The notes under the pieces were generated by a model. It was not told the origin of the DNA. It ran no database searches and saw only the letters and a program-made list of their open reading frames with translations. A stretch of DNA of 64,000 nt from Reticulitermes speratus (lineage: Eukaryota > Arthropoda > Insecta > Blattodea > Rhinotermitidae), in assembly GCA_021186555.1 (NCBI GenBank), contig JAJKFL010000004.1, positions 11,042,001 to 11,106,000 of the forward strand, given 5' to 3'. Every line of letters begins with the position of its first letter. The stretch's first letter is position 1. The position numbers were made by a program, and so were the translations under genes. Positions 9,778 through 20,745 of this stretch are shown piece by piece.

Positions 9778-10080
9778 GACAAATGTACACCCTTTATTAT
9801 CTGCTATTTAATACAGTTTATATTAAAATAGTCCAACATGTTTCGAACTATGTTAGTTCATCTTCAGGGACTCAATTGTTTATTACACCAGCTATACACG
9901 TATGGTACTCATTAAAATATATAAGTTTGTTTGATAAAACGCCGTTAACTGTGTTGAGTTTTGGACACTGAAAACAATATTAAAACATTTTTAAGCTAAG
10001 ATATTTAAGATATAAAACAAAATAAAAATTTAATATAAACTGTATTAAATAGCAGATAATAAAGAGTGTACATTTGTCGG
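9778..10080. mobile_element. Foldback element with one ribozyme-like motif
   Basis: The left end 9778-9832 ('cgacaaatgtacaccc', 'tttattatctgctattta', 'atacagtttatatta') is the inverse of 10027-10080 ('taatataaactgtatta' to 'gtacatttgtcgg'). The interior holds one hammerhead-like motif on the minus strand. Confidence 0.8.
9830..9872 (-). ncRNA. Hammerhead-like motif, fully paired
   Basis: Minus strand: stem I AGUCC, CUGAAGA, U, stem II GAACUA-ACA-UAGUUC (6 bp), GAAA, palindrome CAUG, UU, stem I' GGACU. Stems I and II are complete and every invariant core base is present (position 7 of the hammerhead may vary). The only departure is the extra U before stem II. Confidence 0.65.
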
Positions 10081-10100
10081 ATCAAGATTTTATATAATCA

Positions 10101-10231
10101 AGAAAATGTACGGTACAAATAACATAAATGTACGGTACAAATAACATAAATGTACGGTACAAATAACATAAATGTACGGTACAAGTAACATAAATGTACG
10201 GTACAAATAACATAAATGTACGGTACAAATA
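10101..10231. repeat. 22-bp tandem repeat, about 6 copies
   Basis: The unit 'aatgtacggtacaaataacat' plus one base repeats every 22 bp with one variant ('caagtaac'). It lies between the foldback element and a SINE A head. Confidence 0.9.
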
Positions 10232-10232
10232 G

Positions 10233-10314
10233 TCATTGACCCCATCGGGAATCGAACCCGCGACCTTTCGGCTTGTAGCACAGTGCCTGAACGAACATCG
10301 CCACCGCGTGCCCC
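10233..10314 (-). mobile_element. SINE A tRNA-like head only
   Basis: B-box 'gggttcgattcccgatggg' and the 'gcacgcggtggcgatgttcg' head on the minus strand. The body is missing. It joins MITE A at exactly the junction seen at 3256/3257. Confidence 0.7.
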
Positions 10315-10545
10315 CAGAAAGTTTTCCGAAAATCGTGCCGTTTATGAGATAATGTGCAAAAATATGGCACAGCCAGACAGGCCACAGATGATAATATAAT
10401 ACGGCGCATGCGCTTTGCATGCTGGATAAGTAAGGCTACAGACACATGCTCAAGAATATGTAATACTTATTGCTTTTCCACGGCAACCATGGTAAGGCGA
10501 ACGCGCCTCAATGTTAACGTTATACGTACATTGCGTGTCTTGTTT
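10315..10545 (-). mobile_element. MITE A 5' half, reverse
   Basis: The left inverted repeat lies at 10497-10508 (minus-strand 'aggcgcgttcgc'), followed by 'catgcaaagcgcatgcgccg' and 'ctcataaacggcacgatttt'. The 40-bp upstream conserved flank ('caatgtacgtataacgt') is also present, up to about 10545. Confidence 0.7.
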
Positions 10546-11053
10546 AACCAATTCTATTTCAGACACGGTACGACGGACAAGACGTAAATGGTTAATGTGA
10601 TTCCAAAGACATTGCCACCATGTCCCAGTCACCGTACAGTCTCTTGATGCGTCCGTTTACTATGAAATCAACATAAAGGTTCCCATAACTGTAACCTAGC
10701 CCTCCATACACGCCTCAGATATACTGCTAGGCAGAGGTTATCCGGCTGCTATCATCTGTCAACATCAGCAGACAGCGGGCGATGTACGATCACAGTGACG
10801 TGTCTGTAGACCTTCCCAGTATTAATAAGCTGGTCTCTTATAACACGACCTCCGTCCTGTGTTCCGTGACACGCACATCTGAACACAGTAACGATATTCT
10901 ATTCAATTTGCTGCTCCGTCGCCAACACAGTAATGAAGTTTCGGGTTCCATATGAGGCAGTCAATTTATGGCTAGCTAACTTAGTTTCCATTACCTTAGC
11001 TTCTCCAAACGGATGTTCCTGCAGGGAATACAAATTACTGCGATGATGGGAAT
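10546..11053. other. No recognisable feature
   Basis: Unique-looking sequence; nothing supported. Confidence 0.4.
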
Positions 11054-11856
11054 GGACAGACATGTCTTTCTTGTACGACAGAAACTAGGTACTATAGATC
11101 CTCGAATTAACGGACAGACATGTCTTTCTTGTATGACAGAAACTAGGTACTGTAGATCCTCGAATTAACGGACAGACATGTCTTTCTTGTATGACAGAAA
11201 CTAGGTACTGTAGACCCTCGAATTAACGGACAGACATGTCTTTCTTGTATGACAGAAACTAGGTACTGTAGACCCTCGAATTAACGGACAGACATGTCTT
11301 TCTTGTATGACAGAAACTAGGTAATGTAGACCCTCGAATTAACGGACAGACATGTCTTTCTTGTATGACAGAAACTAGGTACTGTAGATCCTCGAATTAA
11401 CGGACAGATATGTCTTTCTTGTATGACAGAAACTAGGTAATGTAGACCCTCGAATTAACGGACAGACATGTTTCTTGTATGACAGAAACTAGGTAATGTA
11501 GACCTCGAATTAACGGACAGACATGTTTTTTGTATGACAGAAATAGGTACTGTAGACCCTCGAATTAATGGACAGACATGTCTTTCTTGTATGACAGAAA
11601 CTAGGTACTGTAGACCCTCGAATTAACGGACAGACATGTCTTTCTTGTATGACAGAAACTAGTACTGTAGATCATCGAATTAACGGACAGATATGTCTTT
11701 CTTGTATGACAGAAACTAGGTACTGTAGACCCTCGAATTAACGGACAGACATGTTTTTCTTGTATGACAGAAACTAGGTATGTAGACCTCGAATTAACGG
11801 ACAGACATGTTTTTCTTGTATGACAGAAACTAGTACTGTAGACCCTCGAATTAACG
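11054..11856. repeat. 58-bp tandem repeat, about 14 copies
   Basis: The unit starts 'ggacagacatgtctttcttg' and contains 'tatgacagaaactaggtac' and 'gtagaccctcgaattaac'. It repeats every 58 bp with few substitutions and small deletions. Short minus-strand frames over it are repeat artefacts. Confidence 0.95.
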
Positions 11857-12200
11857 CACATCTTATGTAAGGATTTCGGAAATAACGGACGAAATCTGTT
11901 GGTTCCGAAACTTTCGTCCGCAATGAGAATATGGGCTGTTAATCAGACAAGCGGTCGCTACGTGCCGGACACGGACGCACGCTCAGTCTTTGCTGACACT
12001 GGCGTGGAGGTTGTAGTGTATTGCTGTTTGCATAACTTGGATCGTGGATGTATTATATTTATCTGAAATTTATTAAATTACAATTAACATTCGCTACAAG
12101 ATTAATTATATTTGTGTACAGTATTATGTGTATGTATTAGTGTTATATATACAGTACTGTATACTGTTTTGCCGACTTTTTAGGCTATATATATAAACAC
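11857..12200. other. No recognisable feature
   Basis: AT-rich; no shared repeats noted. Confidence 0.35.
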
Positions 12201-12485
12201 AATGGCGTAGTCGGTAAGCGACTCGCTACGGGCTGGACGGTCAGGGGATCGAATCCCGGTAGGAGATAAGGTTTTCCGCACCCGTCCAGACCGGTCCCTG
12301 GGGCCCACCCAGCCTCCTATACAATGGGTACCGGGTCTCTTTTCCTGGGGGTAAAGCAGCAGGGGCGTGGCGTTGACCACCCACCTCATCTAGCGCCGAG
12401 GTGAACGGAAGTGTAGAGCTATACTCTACTCCCCCTCTGGGCCTTCATTGCAAGTTATAGGGCAAACTTTACCTTTACCTTTACC
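12201..12485 (+). mobile_element. tRNA-derived SINE, family B
   Basis: Starts in the tRNA-like head 'ggcgtagtcggtaagcgact' and has the B-box 'ggggatcgaatcccggt'. The body has 'gtccagaccggtccctggg', 'caatgggtaccgggtctc' and 'gcgttgaccacccacc'. It ends with 'tagagctatactctactcc', 'ctgggccttcat' and a (TTTACC)n tail. Same architecture as 44837-45130 and 48139-48430. Confidence 0.85.
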
Positions 12486-12701
12486 ATTAAGCGAGTGGTC
12501 TTTATAATGCAAACTCAGCGTGTTCTCTGTGAGATGGGAAGTGAATTTTTAAAATACTTTAATTACATTCAGTCTTTACAGAAGTAATTCAGAACGTATT
12601 AAAAGAGTTACAACTGTGTGCAGTACTTAGCCTTTCACCATATGTATACCTGCAACTGTACTACAATTAGATAGAATTATATAAAAACGTGTTTATACCT
12701 C

Positions 12702-12745
12702 CTACATGTTTCGGCCTTTTTCGGCCATTATATCATCTTATCTAA
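12702..12745 (-). ncRNA. Decayed hammerhead-like motif
   Basis: The GAAACAUGUA side and the GGCC-GAAAAA-GGCC hairpin are kept. The CUGANGA box is replaced by unrelated AT-rich bases, so it should be inactive. Confidence 0.3.
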
Positions 12746-12779
12746 TTACACAGCAGTTGTTTGTATTATTATATATAAG

Positions 12780-13143
12780 TTTTGAAATGTGGTGCTGGAG
12801 AAGAATGGAGAAGATCAGTTGGACCGATCGTGTGAGAAATGAAGAAGTATTACACAGAGTGAAGGAGGAGAGGAATATCGTACATACAATAAAAAGAAGA
12901 GAGGCTAACTGGATTGGTCACATCTTGCGTAGAAACTGCCTTCTGAAACATGTGATTGAAGGAAAGTTAGAGGGAAGGATAGAAATGACGGGAAGACGAG
13001 GGAGATGGCGTAAGCAGCTACTGGATGACCTTAAGGAAAAGAGAAGTTACTGGAAATTGAAAGAGGAAGCACTAGATCGCAGTCAATGGAGATCTCGCTT
13101 TGGAAGAAGCTACGGACCTGTCGTAAGACAGACTGCAGAATGA
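12780..13143 (+). pseudogene. LINE tail (5' truncated), open to the stop
   Basis: Encodes 'FEMWCWRRMEKISWTDRVRN' through 'GRSYGPVVRQTAE' followed by stop. The stop codon is followed at once by a (TA)n run at 13144-13167, so the copy has essentially no 3' untranslated region. The frame is intact for ~120 residues, although it lacks every catalytic domain. Confidence 0.8.
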
Positions 13144-13167
13144 TATATATATATATATATATATATG
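13144..13167. repeat. (TA)n microsatellite at LINE 3' end
   Basis: Alternating TA directly abuts the LINE stop codon. Confidence 0.9.
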
Positions 13168-13889
13168 GTGACTTGTCTTACTGCGCGGAACATGGATACT
13201 TTTGAACCTTTGTCTTCGTTAAGCAGTTACCCAGTACATGGCGTACAGCCATCACAGTCAGTCAAACAAATAATTGTACTTCGTGTAGATTCGTGACTCA
13301 TAACTGCAACCTGTTCACTCTGCATGCACTAAACTGATGTATTCATGACCGCACTGTGAAATATATAGGTACGTGTCTACCGAGCTGAGAAATTTGGTAT
13401 GTCACTACTTCGTAAGGTTCAGTAAAGCGTAAAATTAAATAAGAACGTGAACCTTATCGTTCAAAACGAGTGTTCCATTTTCTCAGGCGGCATATTATCA
13501 TGGTATATTAGCACAGTAAATGGACCATTTAGAATGGATATGTGAATTACAGTCAAGGAAGGAGTTCATGTGTCGTATAGCTTGGTATGAACACAGTCAC
13601 AAACATAGGTAGGGCGACTGAATTTGTGTGAGCCCAGGCTATGCTAACAGCGATGAAATGTATCGAGGTTCTGTTTACACATTACCTTAACTTCCTAGTT
13701 CATTCCTTTCCCAGCACAAGACAACCTGAAAAAGAAGAAAAGGACAGCATAAATACTCCGTGCTTAAAAACCTGACACGGGACAGGGCTCTGTGCCATTT
13801 CCATCCATCTCCCACTTGGTCTTGCTAGTTACCGCTTCTCTTGTGGTTTTCTTATATAGCTACATAACCAACCCAACGTATGCTTGATT
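13168..13889. other. No recognisable feature
   Basis: No shared repeat or credible coding frame. Confidence 0.4.
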
Positions 13890-14060
13890 TCAGGCTTCCG
13901 CCGGGATGTTGATGAGATCTGCGCTCTTCTGGAATATTATGCGGCGTCGTGTAATTGTTTACTGACGTTTCGGGACAACGTATCGGTCCCATCTTCACGG
14001 ATCAAGAGTCCAAGTACCACACGACGCCGCGTAATATCCCAGAAGAGCGAAGATCTCAAC
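13890..14060. mobile_element. Foldback family P, best copy
   Basis: Terminal inverted arms of 39 nt, 13914-13952 and 14019-14057, match at all but about 3 positions ('gagatctgcgctcttctgg' against 'ccagaagagcgaagatctc'). The 66-nt centre carries 'actgacgtttcgggacaac', 'gtatcggtcccatcttcacg' and 'gatcaagagtcc'. Other copies or pieces lie at 461-668, 23665-23900, 28033-28112 and 46095-46345. No coding capacity. Confidence 0.8.
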
Positions 14061-14130
14061 CAACGTAAATCAGTAGTTCTGTTGGGCATTAGGCATTTAA
14101 AGACTAACATTATTCTTAGTTATATATAAA

Positions 14131-15725
14131 GACTCAGTTCGTACCGCGCAGTAAACACACTCCGTCTCAGTTATACAAACCAGTCAGTTAATGCTGTACA
14201 GTGAAATAATCGCTGTTTGTTCTGAGATCCACACAAAACACATAAATCAGTCCGTACCGCGCAGTAAACACACTCCGTCTCAGTTATACAAACCAGTCAG
14301 TTAATGCTGTACAGTGAAAAATCGCTGTTTGTTCTGAGATCCACACAAAACACATAAATACAGTCCGTACCGCGCAGTAAACATACTCCGTCTCAGTTAT
14401 ACAAACCAGTCAGTTAATGTTGTACAGTGAAATAATCGCTGTTTGTTCTGAGATCCACACAAAACACATAAATACAGTTCGTACCGCGCAGTAAACACAC
14501 TCCGTCTCAGTTATACAAACCAGTCAGTTAATGCTGTACAGTGAAATAATCGCTGACTGTTCTGAGATCCACACAAAACACATAAATACAGTTCCTACCG
14601 CGCAGTAAACACACTCCGTCTCAGTTATACAAACCAGTCAGTTAATGTTGTACAGTGAAATAATCGCTGACTGTTCTGAGATCCACACAAAACACATAAA
14701 TACAGTCGTACCGCGCAGTAAACACACTCCGTCTCAGTTACACAAACCAGTCAGTTAATGTTGTACAGTGAAATAATCGCTGATTGTTCTGAGATCCACA
14801 CAAAACACATAAATACAGTTCGTACCGCGCAGTAAACACACTCCGTCTCAGTTATACAAACCAGTCAGTTAATGCTGTACAGTGAAATAATCGCTGTTTG
14901 TTCTGAGATCCACACAAAACACATAAATACAGTTCTACCGCGCAGTAAACACACTCCGTCTCAGTTATACAAACCAGTCAGTTAATGTTGTACAGTGAAA
15001 CAATCGCTGACTGTTCTGAGATCCACAAACACATAAATACAGTCCGTACCGCGCAGTAAACACACTACGTCTCAGTTATACAAACCAGTCAGTTAATGCT
15101 GTACAGTGAAATAATCGCTGTTTGTTCTGAGATCCACACAAAACACATAAATACAGTCCGTACCGCGCAGTAAACACTACGTCTCAGTTATACAAACCAA
15201 TCAGTTAATGCTGTACAGTGAAATAATCGCTGTTTGTTCTGAGATCCACACAAAACACATAAATACAGTTCGTACCGCGCAGTAAACACACTCCGTCTGA
15301 GTTATACAAACCAATCAGTTAATGCTGTACAGTGAAATAATCGCTGTTTGTTCTGAGATCCACACAAAACACATAAATACAGTACGTACCGCGCAGTAAA
15401 CACACTACGTCTCAGTTATACAAACCAGTCAGTTAATGCTGTACAGTGAAATAATCGCTGTTTGTTCTGAGATCCACACAAAACACATAAATCCAGTCCG
15501 TACCGCGCAGTTAAACACACTCCGTCCTTAGTTATACAAACCAGTCATGTTAATGCTGTACAGTGAAATAATCGCTGTTTGTTCTGAGATCCACAAAAAC
15601 ACATAAATCCAGTCCGTACCGCGCAGTAAACACACTCCGTCTCAGTTATACAAACCAGTCAGTTAATGTTGTACAGTGAAATATTCGCTGTTTGTTCTGA
15701 GATCCACACAAAACACATAAACACA
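14131..15725. repeat. SatA 114-bp satellite array (+ orientation), about 14 copies
   Basis: The unit runs 'cagtccgtaccgcgcagtaa', 'acacactccgtctcagttat', 'acaaaccagtcagttaatgc', 'tgtacagtgaaataatcgct', 'gtttgttctgagatccacac', 'aaaacacataaata'. Copies differ by a few substitutions and 1-2-bp gaps. At the right edge the array gives way to 'cactgtgtggaaacattttt' and 'atagtaaccactgg', which also border the diverged array at 22.9-23.2 kb. Confidence 0.97.
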
Positions 15726-15789
15726 CTGTGTGGAAACATTTTTGTATGTTGAACCTGGTGGTATGTATAGTAACCACTGGACCTTAAAC

Positions 15790-16540
15790 GGTTAACAGAT
15801 CTCTTATTTTGGGGCTAATGCCGATCCGTCCCTCTGTATATAAGAACTCGAGAATTGGTGATCGGATTGTTTATATCTGATAAAGAGAGGGTTTTACTGT
15901 CCGAGCTGCTTATCTCGAACAGTTCAAACGACCAGTTTAGGAGTAAGCCAACACTGTTTCTGCTTACATCTGGAGCATAACTCTGTAAACACAGTGTTCC
16001 TTTTATCATGTCCCTGAGTATGACTGGTTTATGGCATAGAAAACCTCCATCTGCTCCGAGACAACATAATAGGGACAAACCCCTTTTTATCGATCTGAAA
16101 AGACTTTACTAACAAAATATGCCGAGAAGAATTAAACACACGTTCTATGCCAGATATTTCTATCTTTTGCGCAAGGCTAACTATTTTCGAGATCTTTAAG
16201 CAATATGGTCGCTTTGTTTTCGTGTAACTTGTATTTTTAACAATCAAGGATGTTCTTGCAAATACGTGATAAACAAAGGACAGCCTTGGTTATATGCAGA
16301 GTGCGTTATAGTCAGATTTCGTTTTATTCTTTTAAAGTAATGCGCTATTTAAGCATGACGCCGAATCACGTGATAAGCGAGTTATATATACATTTAATTA
16401 ACACTTACTGCGTGATAACACTGCTTGTTTGTTCATGCAGCCGGTCTCTTATATTTTTTACTTCTCGTCTCTTTGATTAACGTATGAACTAACAGTAAAC
16501 ACCGTCGGTCCCATGTCGTAGATTTACGGCATGTAAAAGA
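15790..16540. other. No recognisable feature
   Basis: Short open frames on both strands show no domain signature. Confidence 0.4.
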
Positions 16541-16579
16541 ACCTTACGGGCATGAATAGAGATGTTTCGTAAGCAAAAT

Positions 16580-16760
16580 TCAGGGGCCATTTCTCACCCA
16601 AGTCTCCAGATTAACTGCTAGATGGCTCTGGCAGTCATTTCAGGGTGAGTAGAAATTGTGCAGTCAGTGGACTGGTCACTCACTACAGAATGCACACCTC
16701 CAGACCAAGAAACCTCTGAAAGGAGGCCCTATGCTCCGCAAGGAGCGACAGAAGTAATAA
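16580..16760 (+). repeat. Dispersed repeat E, copy 1
   Basis: The segment 16630-16752 ('gtagaaattgtgcagtcag', 'tcactcactacagaatgcac', 'aggaggccctatgctccgc') recurs inverted at 31150-31272 with few differences. Class not determined. Confidence 0.65.
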
Positions 16761-17511
16761 CAGTAAACAGCTGCAGGTAAATTCATTTACTAGATGAGGA
16801 ATGTTTCACCGAAGTTTTCTTTATTCTTTTGAATGAAGTAAGAATTTTGTTTCCACGCATCGCTACAAACTCAAAACGACTGTTAGGTTTAGTCTGTTGA
16901 TATAAGATATATATACAAAGAACCCCTGCAACTGTTTTATGTTAAATCAGCTGTAATGTGGGCAGATAGAAGAAACTGTAATTTACACGCTTACATGGAT
17001 ATAAACCAGCCTTTTTCGAAATTTTTGGCTTACTTTCCAATTTGAAAACAAACGAAGTAGATTTATGATATCACGACACTGTCCACGTGTGTGTGTGTAT
17101 TACGGATTTTCAAACACTTTATACTGATTTTCACGAAAAGTGGTATGAACTTCCAGCATTGTTCTTTTTAATCTTATACGTGACGGACACACGAATTTGT
17201 TAGGAGGAAGCGACGCTAGCGCCACGCAACTAATAGCCTTTAAGTGATGCACGATAGTGTATGTTTTGAAAACATGCAACATGTTTCGTTCTTGGAGTAA
17301 GGGCGATATTGAGCTGGGCACGTGAAATTTAGTACGGAGGTAATAAACACGCTTATTCATTACATTTCATACGAAACAGTCAATAGTTAGAAACATGGCG
17401 ACTATGCGCAGCTTTAAAGTTATGGCCGATAAACTTCATTATACAGTATTTGTATTTAAGTAGTCCTTAACAGAAACAAAACAAAATGACAATAAAAACA
17501 CATATGTAAGA
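16761..17511. other. No recognisable feature
   Basis: Nothing supported in this stretch. Confidence 0.4.
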
Positions 17512-18016
17512 ATGTAGAGCAGTGGTTCCCAAAGTGGGCGGTACCGCCCCCTGGGGGCGGTTGGATTACCGAGGAGGGCGCTAATAGGTACGAGAGGTGG
17601 AAGGGAGCGCTGTTATTATCACAGGGGGCGCTAGTAGACAAGTAGTGCATTTATTTTTATAATAAAATTGAAATGAAGTAATTTTTGTGTTAAAAATAAA
17701 AAAATGAACTAAATTTCATAGTATTTTAATTTATGAATCTTATTCAAGCACATATTATTTTTTTAATAAACTATTGCTAGATGAATTATTGTTAATCATA
17801 AAAAATATAACAAATTTTAATTTATTAATTAACACATAAAACATTACGTTTAACTCTTATAATTTTATTTAAACGATTTTTTAAATATAAAATAAAAGTG
17901 GAAACAAAAGCGCATTTATGATTTTTTTAAGAAAGGTAGGGGGGTGGCGCTGTGGGTGTGTATATGGAACCAAGGGGGCGGTGGACCGAAAAAGTTTGGG
18001 AACCAGTGATGTAGAG
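17512..18016. mobile_element. hAT-type MITE, copy 2, with perfect 8-bp TSD
   Basis: The element is 17520-18008 (489 bp). Termini are 'cagtggttcccaaagtggg' and 'aaaaagtttgggaaccagtg'. It is flanked by identical octamers 'atgtagag' at 17512-17519 and 18009-18016, the target-duplication length of hAT elements. The GC-rich subterminal parts and AT-rich core match the copy at 4531-5013 in inverse orientation. No transposase. Confidence 0.95.
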
Positions 18017-18261
18017 AATGTAAATATTTGTATTAGAAAATTAGAGCTTATCAGTACTGTTCGGAAGTCTTTGTATTCTTTGTTGTAGTTACGCGGCGAG
18101 ATGAAACTTCAGGGACGTTCTAGCGAGAATATATCGACGTATCTTTACTGTCTGTTGTTAGGGGTCGAAAATAATAAGAGGCTAAGACACAGTTGGTCCT
18201 GTGCTGACCCGAACACCGTACTGTGTATTTTTGGACGAAATAACTGCATAACATTGCACGC

Positions 18262-18347
18262 AGCTGCAGTCGGCACGGCGTGGCCGCTGTTAGGCTCGCC
18301 TCGGAACGGCCAGGCAGCGTTATACCTCTCTCAAAAACATTTACTCT
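18262..18347 (+). repeat. Dispersed repeat F, copy 1 (86 bp)
   Basis: 'agctgcagtcggcacggcg', 'tggccgctgttaggctcgcc' and 'tcggaacggccaggcagcg' recur at 35514-35599 with about four substitutions. Flanks on both sides are unrelated. Confidence 0.8.
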
Positions 18348-18988
18348 GTTGAAGGCACAATCATATTTTCATACACAGTTGACGGTTTTGAAAAGGATAT
18401 AAAAAGCTTCGTGGTGTGTGGGCAGTGCTGCCCTCTGTCTCCGCACCTGCGCCAACAGTGAGCAAGTTACACGGCTACTGCAATAGAGGTATGCGGTGTG
18501 GGATTATGATTCGGTGCACTAGTTGGACGTGATAGATCAGCTTCACGCTCCAGTCACTTTAACCCTGACGAAGTAGTCAATTTTTACTAACTTCTTTGGC
18601 ATGATGTTGGGTTGGACCCAGGGTGAATCTAGTCATATTGGGGAAGAGAATATGCAATGATTCAGTTCACTTTTGTTTAATGATGTGCTGCGTCCACAGC
18701 CAAGTGACCAATAACAGACACAGCACAACATACAAACACAAGTAACAAGGAACAATAAAGAGGACAAATGAATCAAACACAAACAAAACAAACAAAATAA
18801 TGCACAATAATAATAATAATAATTTTCATTTTTCAAAGTTGTAGCTCAACAGTGCAAAGGCCAATTACATAACTAGCACAAAATAATCACAACACAAATT
18901 ACACAAATAAACACGCACACAGAAACAGAACAAAAGAAATTAATACTTCAATTCAATTCTAGTTTATTAATGTGCCGAGTCAACAGCC

Positions 18989-18992
<4 letters not shown>
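18348..18992. other. A-rich, no gene
   Basis: Contains a short (AAT)n run near 18807-18822 and A/C-rich sequence. No supported feature. Confidence 0.4.

Positions 18993-19038
<46 letters not shown>
18993..19038. repeat. (TAA)n microsatellite
   Basis: About 15 pure trinucleotide repeats. Confidence 0.97.
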
Positions 19039-19039
<1 letters not shown>

Positions 19040-19214
19040 AATTTACATTGGAAGCCTTTGGGTTGCAAATAAATTTATATTTTGGCGGACAGTACTTGGA
19101 CAACTTTTCAAGTCATGCCTTTCATCAAGAACGTTTTCTTGGGAGATATTATGGAGTACAGCAGTCAAGTCATTTTATTGAAAGACAGGATATGTTATTG
19201 TCTAATTTTTCTTT

Positions 19215-19726
19215 CCAATGGCTCGACAGCCCCTTGGGGCCTAGGCCGCCTCATTTTTCGAGGCTTCACGATCACACACTTTTTAGACACACCACACTCG
19301 GTAGGACTCCTCTGGATGAGGGTTCAGCCCGTCGCAGAGACCTCTACCTGACAACACACAACACTCACAAAGACAGACATCCATGCCCCAGTGGGATATT
19401 TTTTTTTGCCTGTCCGGGGTTTTTCCCTTTGATCCATTTTTGTACTGTTTAAATCCTTACGTCCTTCATGTCACTTTACGTTCCATACTACGTCCTTACA
19501 ACAAACACAACACAAACATCCATGCCCCGGTGGGATTTTTTTTTTTTTTTTTATACAATTCCTGGATTTCCCTTGACCATTTTGTTCGTATTAATCTTTC
19601 GCCTTTCGGTCCTTACGGTCCACACCGTCTTTTACAACCACACAAATCATCCCCGGGATTTGAACCCAACCAGTAAACGAGCGGCCGCAGACCCACGCCT
19701 TAGACCGCACGGCCACTGCGATCGGC
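19215..19726 (-). mobile_element. SINE D, long variant with internal duplication
   Basis: On the minus strand the tRNA-like head starts at 19726 ('gccgatcgcagtggccgtgcg') with a degenerate B-box ('ggttcaaatcccgggg'). The 3' part ends at 19215 ('ccccaaggggctgtcgagcc'). The middle, about 19385-19650, contains two diverged copies of a ~125-bp segment, each opening with 'catccatgcccc.gtggga' and a T-run. The other copies here lack this, so it is either a longer ancestral form or a local duplication. Confidence 0.7.
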
Positions 19727-20477
19727 TTGTCTAATATTGATTTAAAAATATGAAGGCAGGAAACGTGAAAGGTGAAATACAAGACAAAATCTGCATACTG
19801 TATATCATGCAAGCGGAATTGTGACAGACTAATATCGAATCCTGGTTCTACAGAGAATTTAAAGAACAGAATATATTACAAATTTATGTCGGTGTCAATG
19901 TTCTCCAGGGTATTCGCATTGCTAACGCCTCGCTCGAGGTGATTGGCCAGGGCAGAAAATATATTTACGGAGTTGTTACGTGAAGTCCCCCATTTCGTCT
20001 CGCAACATGTTCCTGCGGCTCATTACTCTCCAACTGAACTCAAAAGATGATTCTTCGAAGTAATTTGGTACCAAGAAACCATTCTAGGTACCCCGCTAGC
20101 ACACAGTTTGAGTAACTCACGTGTTCCTTATACGAAGTGTTGCGAAATTCATACATGGAGGCAGAGCTCGTACCGCCCCGTGTTTTATCCTTAAAACTAC
20201 GGAATTGATTTCTATGACATGCATTATCAGGGGTGCACATGAATCATTTTGCTGTCCATTTAAATTTCTATAGTACATATTCAGACAGTTAGGCAGTTCT
20301 GTCACTGTTCGCTTCGCGGCGGAGATGGTGAACTTTCTTTTCTCAGACCGTCTGTGCAACCCTCTCAACCTTCTATTAAAATGCAACACAGTCTGTTTAC
20401 TAGGGGTAAAACGGCCGGACCGCAAAGCTAATGACGTTTGCAGTCACAGTTACAGTGATCAAGTTGAAAGAATTCAT
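19727..20477. other. No recognisable feature
   Basis: Short open frames without signatures. Confidence 0.4.
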
Positions 20478-20745
20478 TCATTCTGCAGTCTGTCTTACGA
20501 CAGGTCCGTAGCCTCTTCCAAAGCGAGTTCTCCACAGAGTGCGATCTAGTGCTTCCTCTTTCAATTTCCAGTATCCTCTCTTTCCCTTAAGGTCAACCAG
20601 TAGCTGCTTACGTCTTATCCCTCGTCTTCCCGTCATTTCTATCCTTCCTTCTAACTTTCCTTCAATCACATGTTTCAGAAGGCAGTTTCTACGCAAGATG
20701 TGACCAATCCAGTTAGCCTTTCTTCTTTTTATTGTATGTAGGAAT
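20478..20745 (-). pseudogene. LINE tail (5' truncated)
   Basis: Minus-strand frame with 'HTIKRRKANWIGHILRRNCL', 'LKHVIEGKLEGRIEMTGRRG' and 'GRGYGPVVRQTAE' before the stop at 20478. The 5' truncation point lies near 20745, where the frame runs into unrelated sequence. Same family as 8516-8960. Confidence 0.8.

Noticed and set aside
10082..10420. Repeat-rich 112-aa frame with TVHLCYLYRTFML repeats
   Set aside because: It lies over the 22-bp tandem repeat, SINE A and MITE A; no independent coding evidence.
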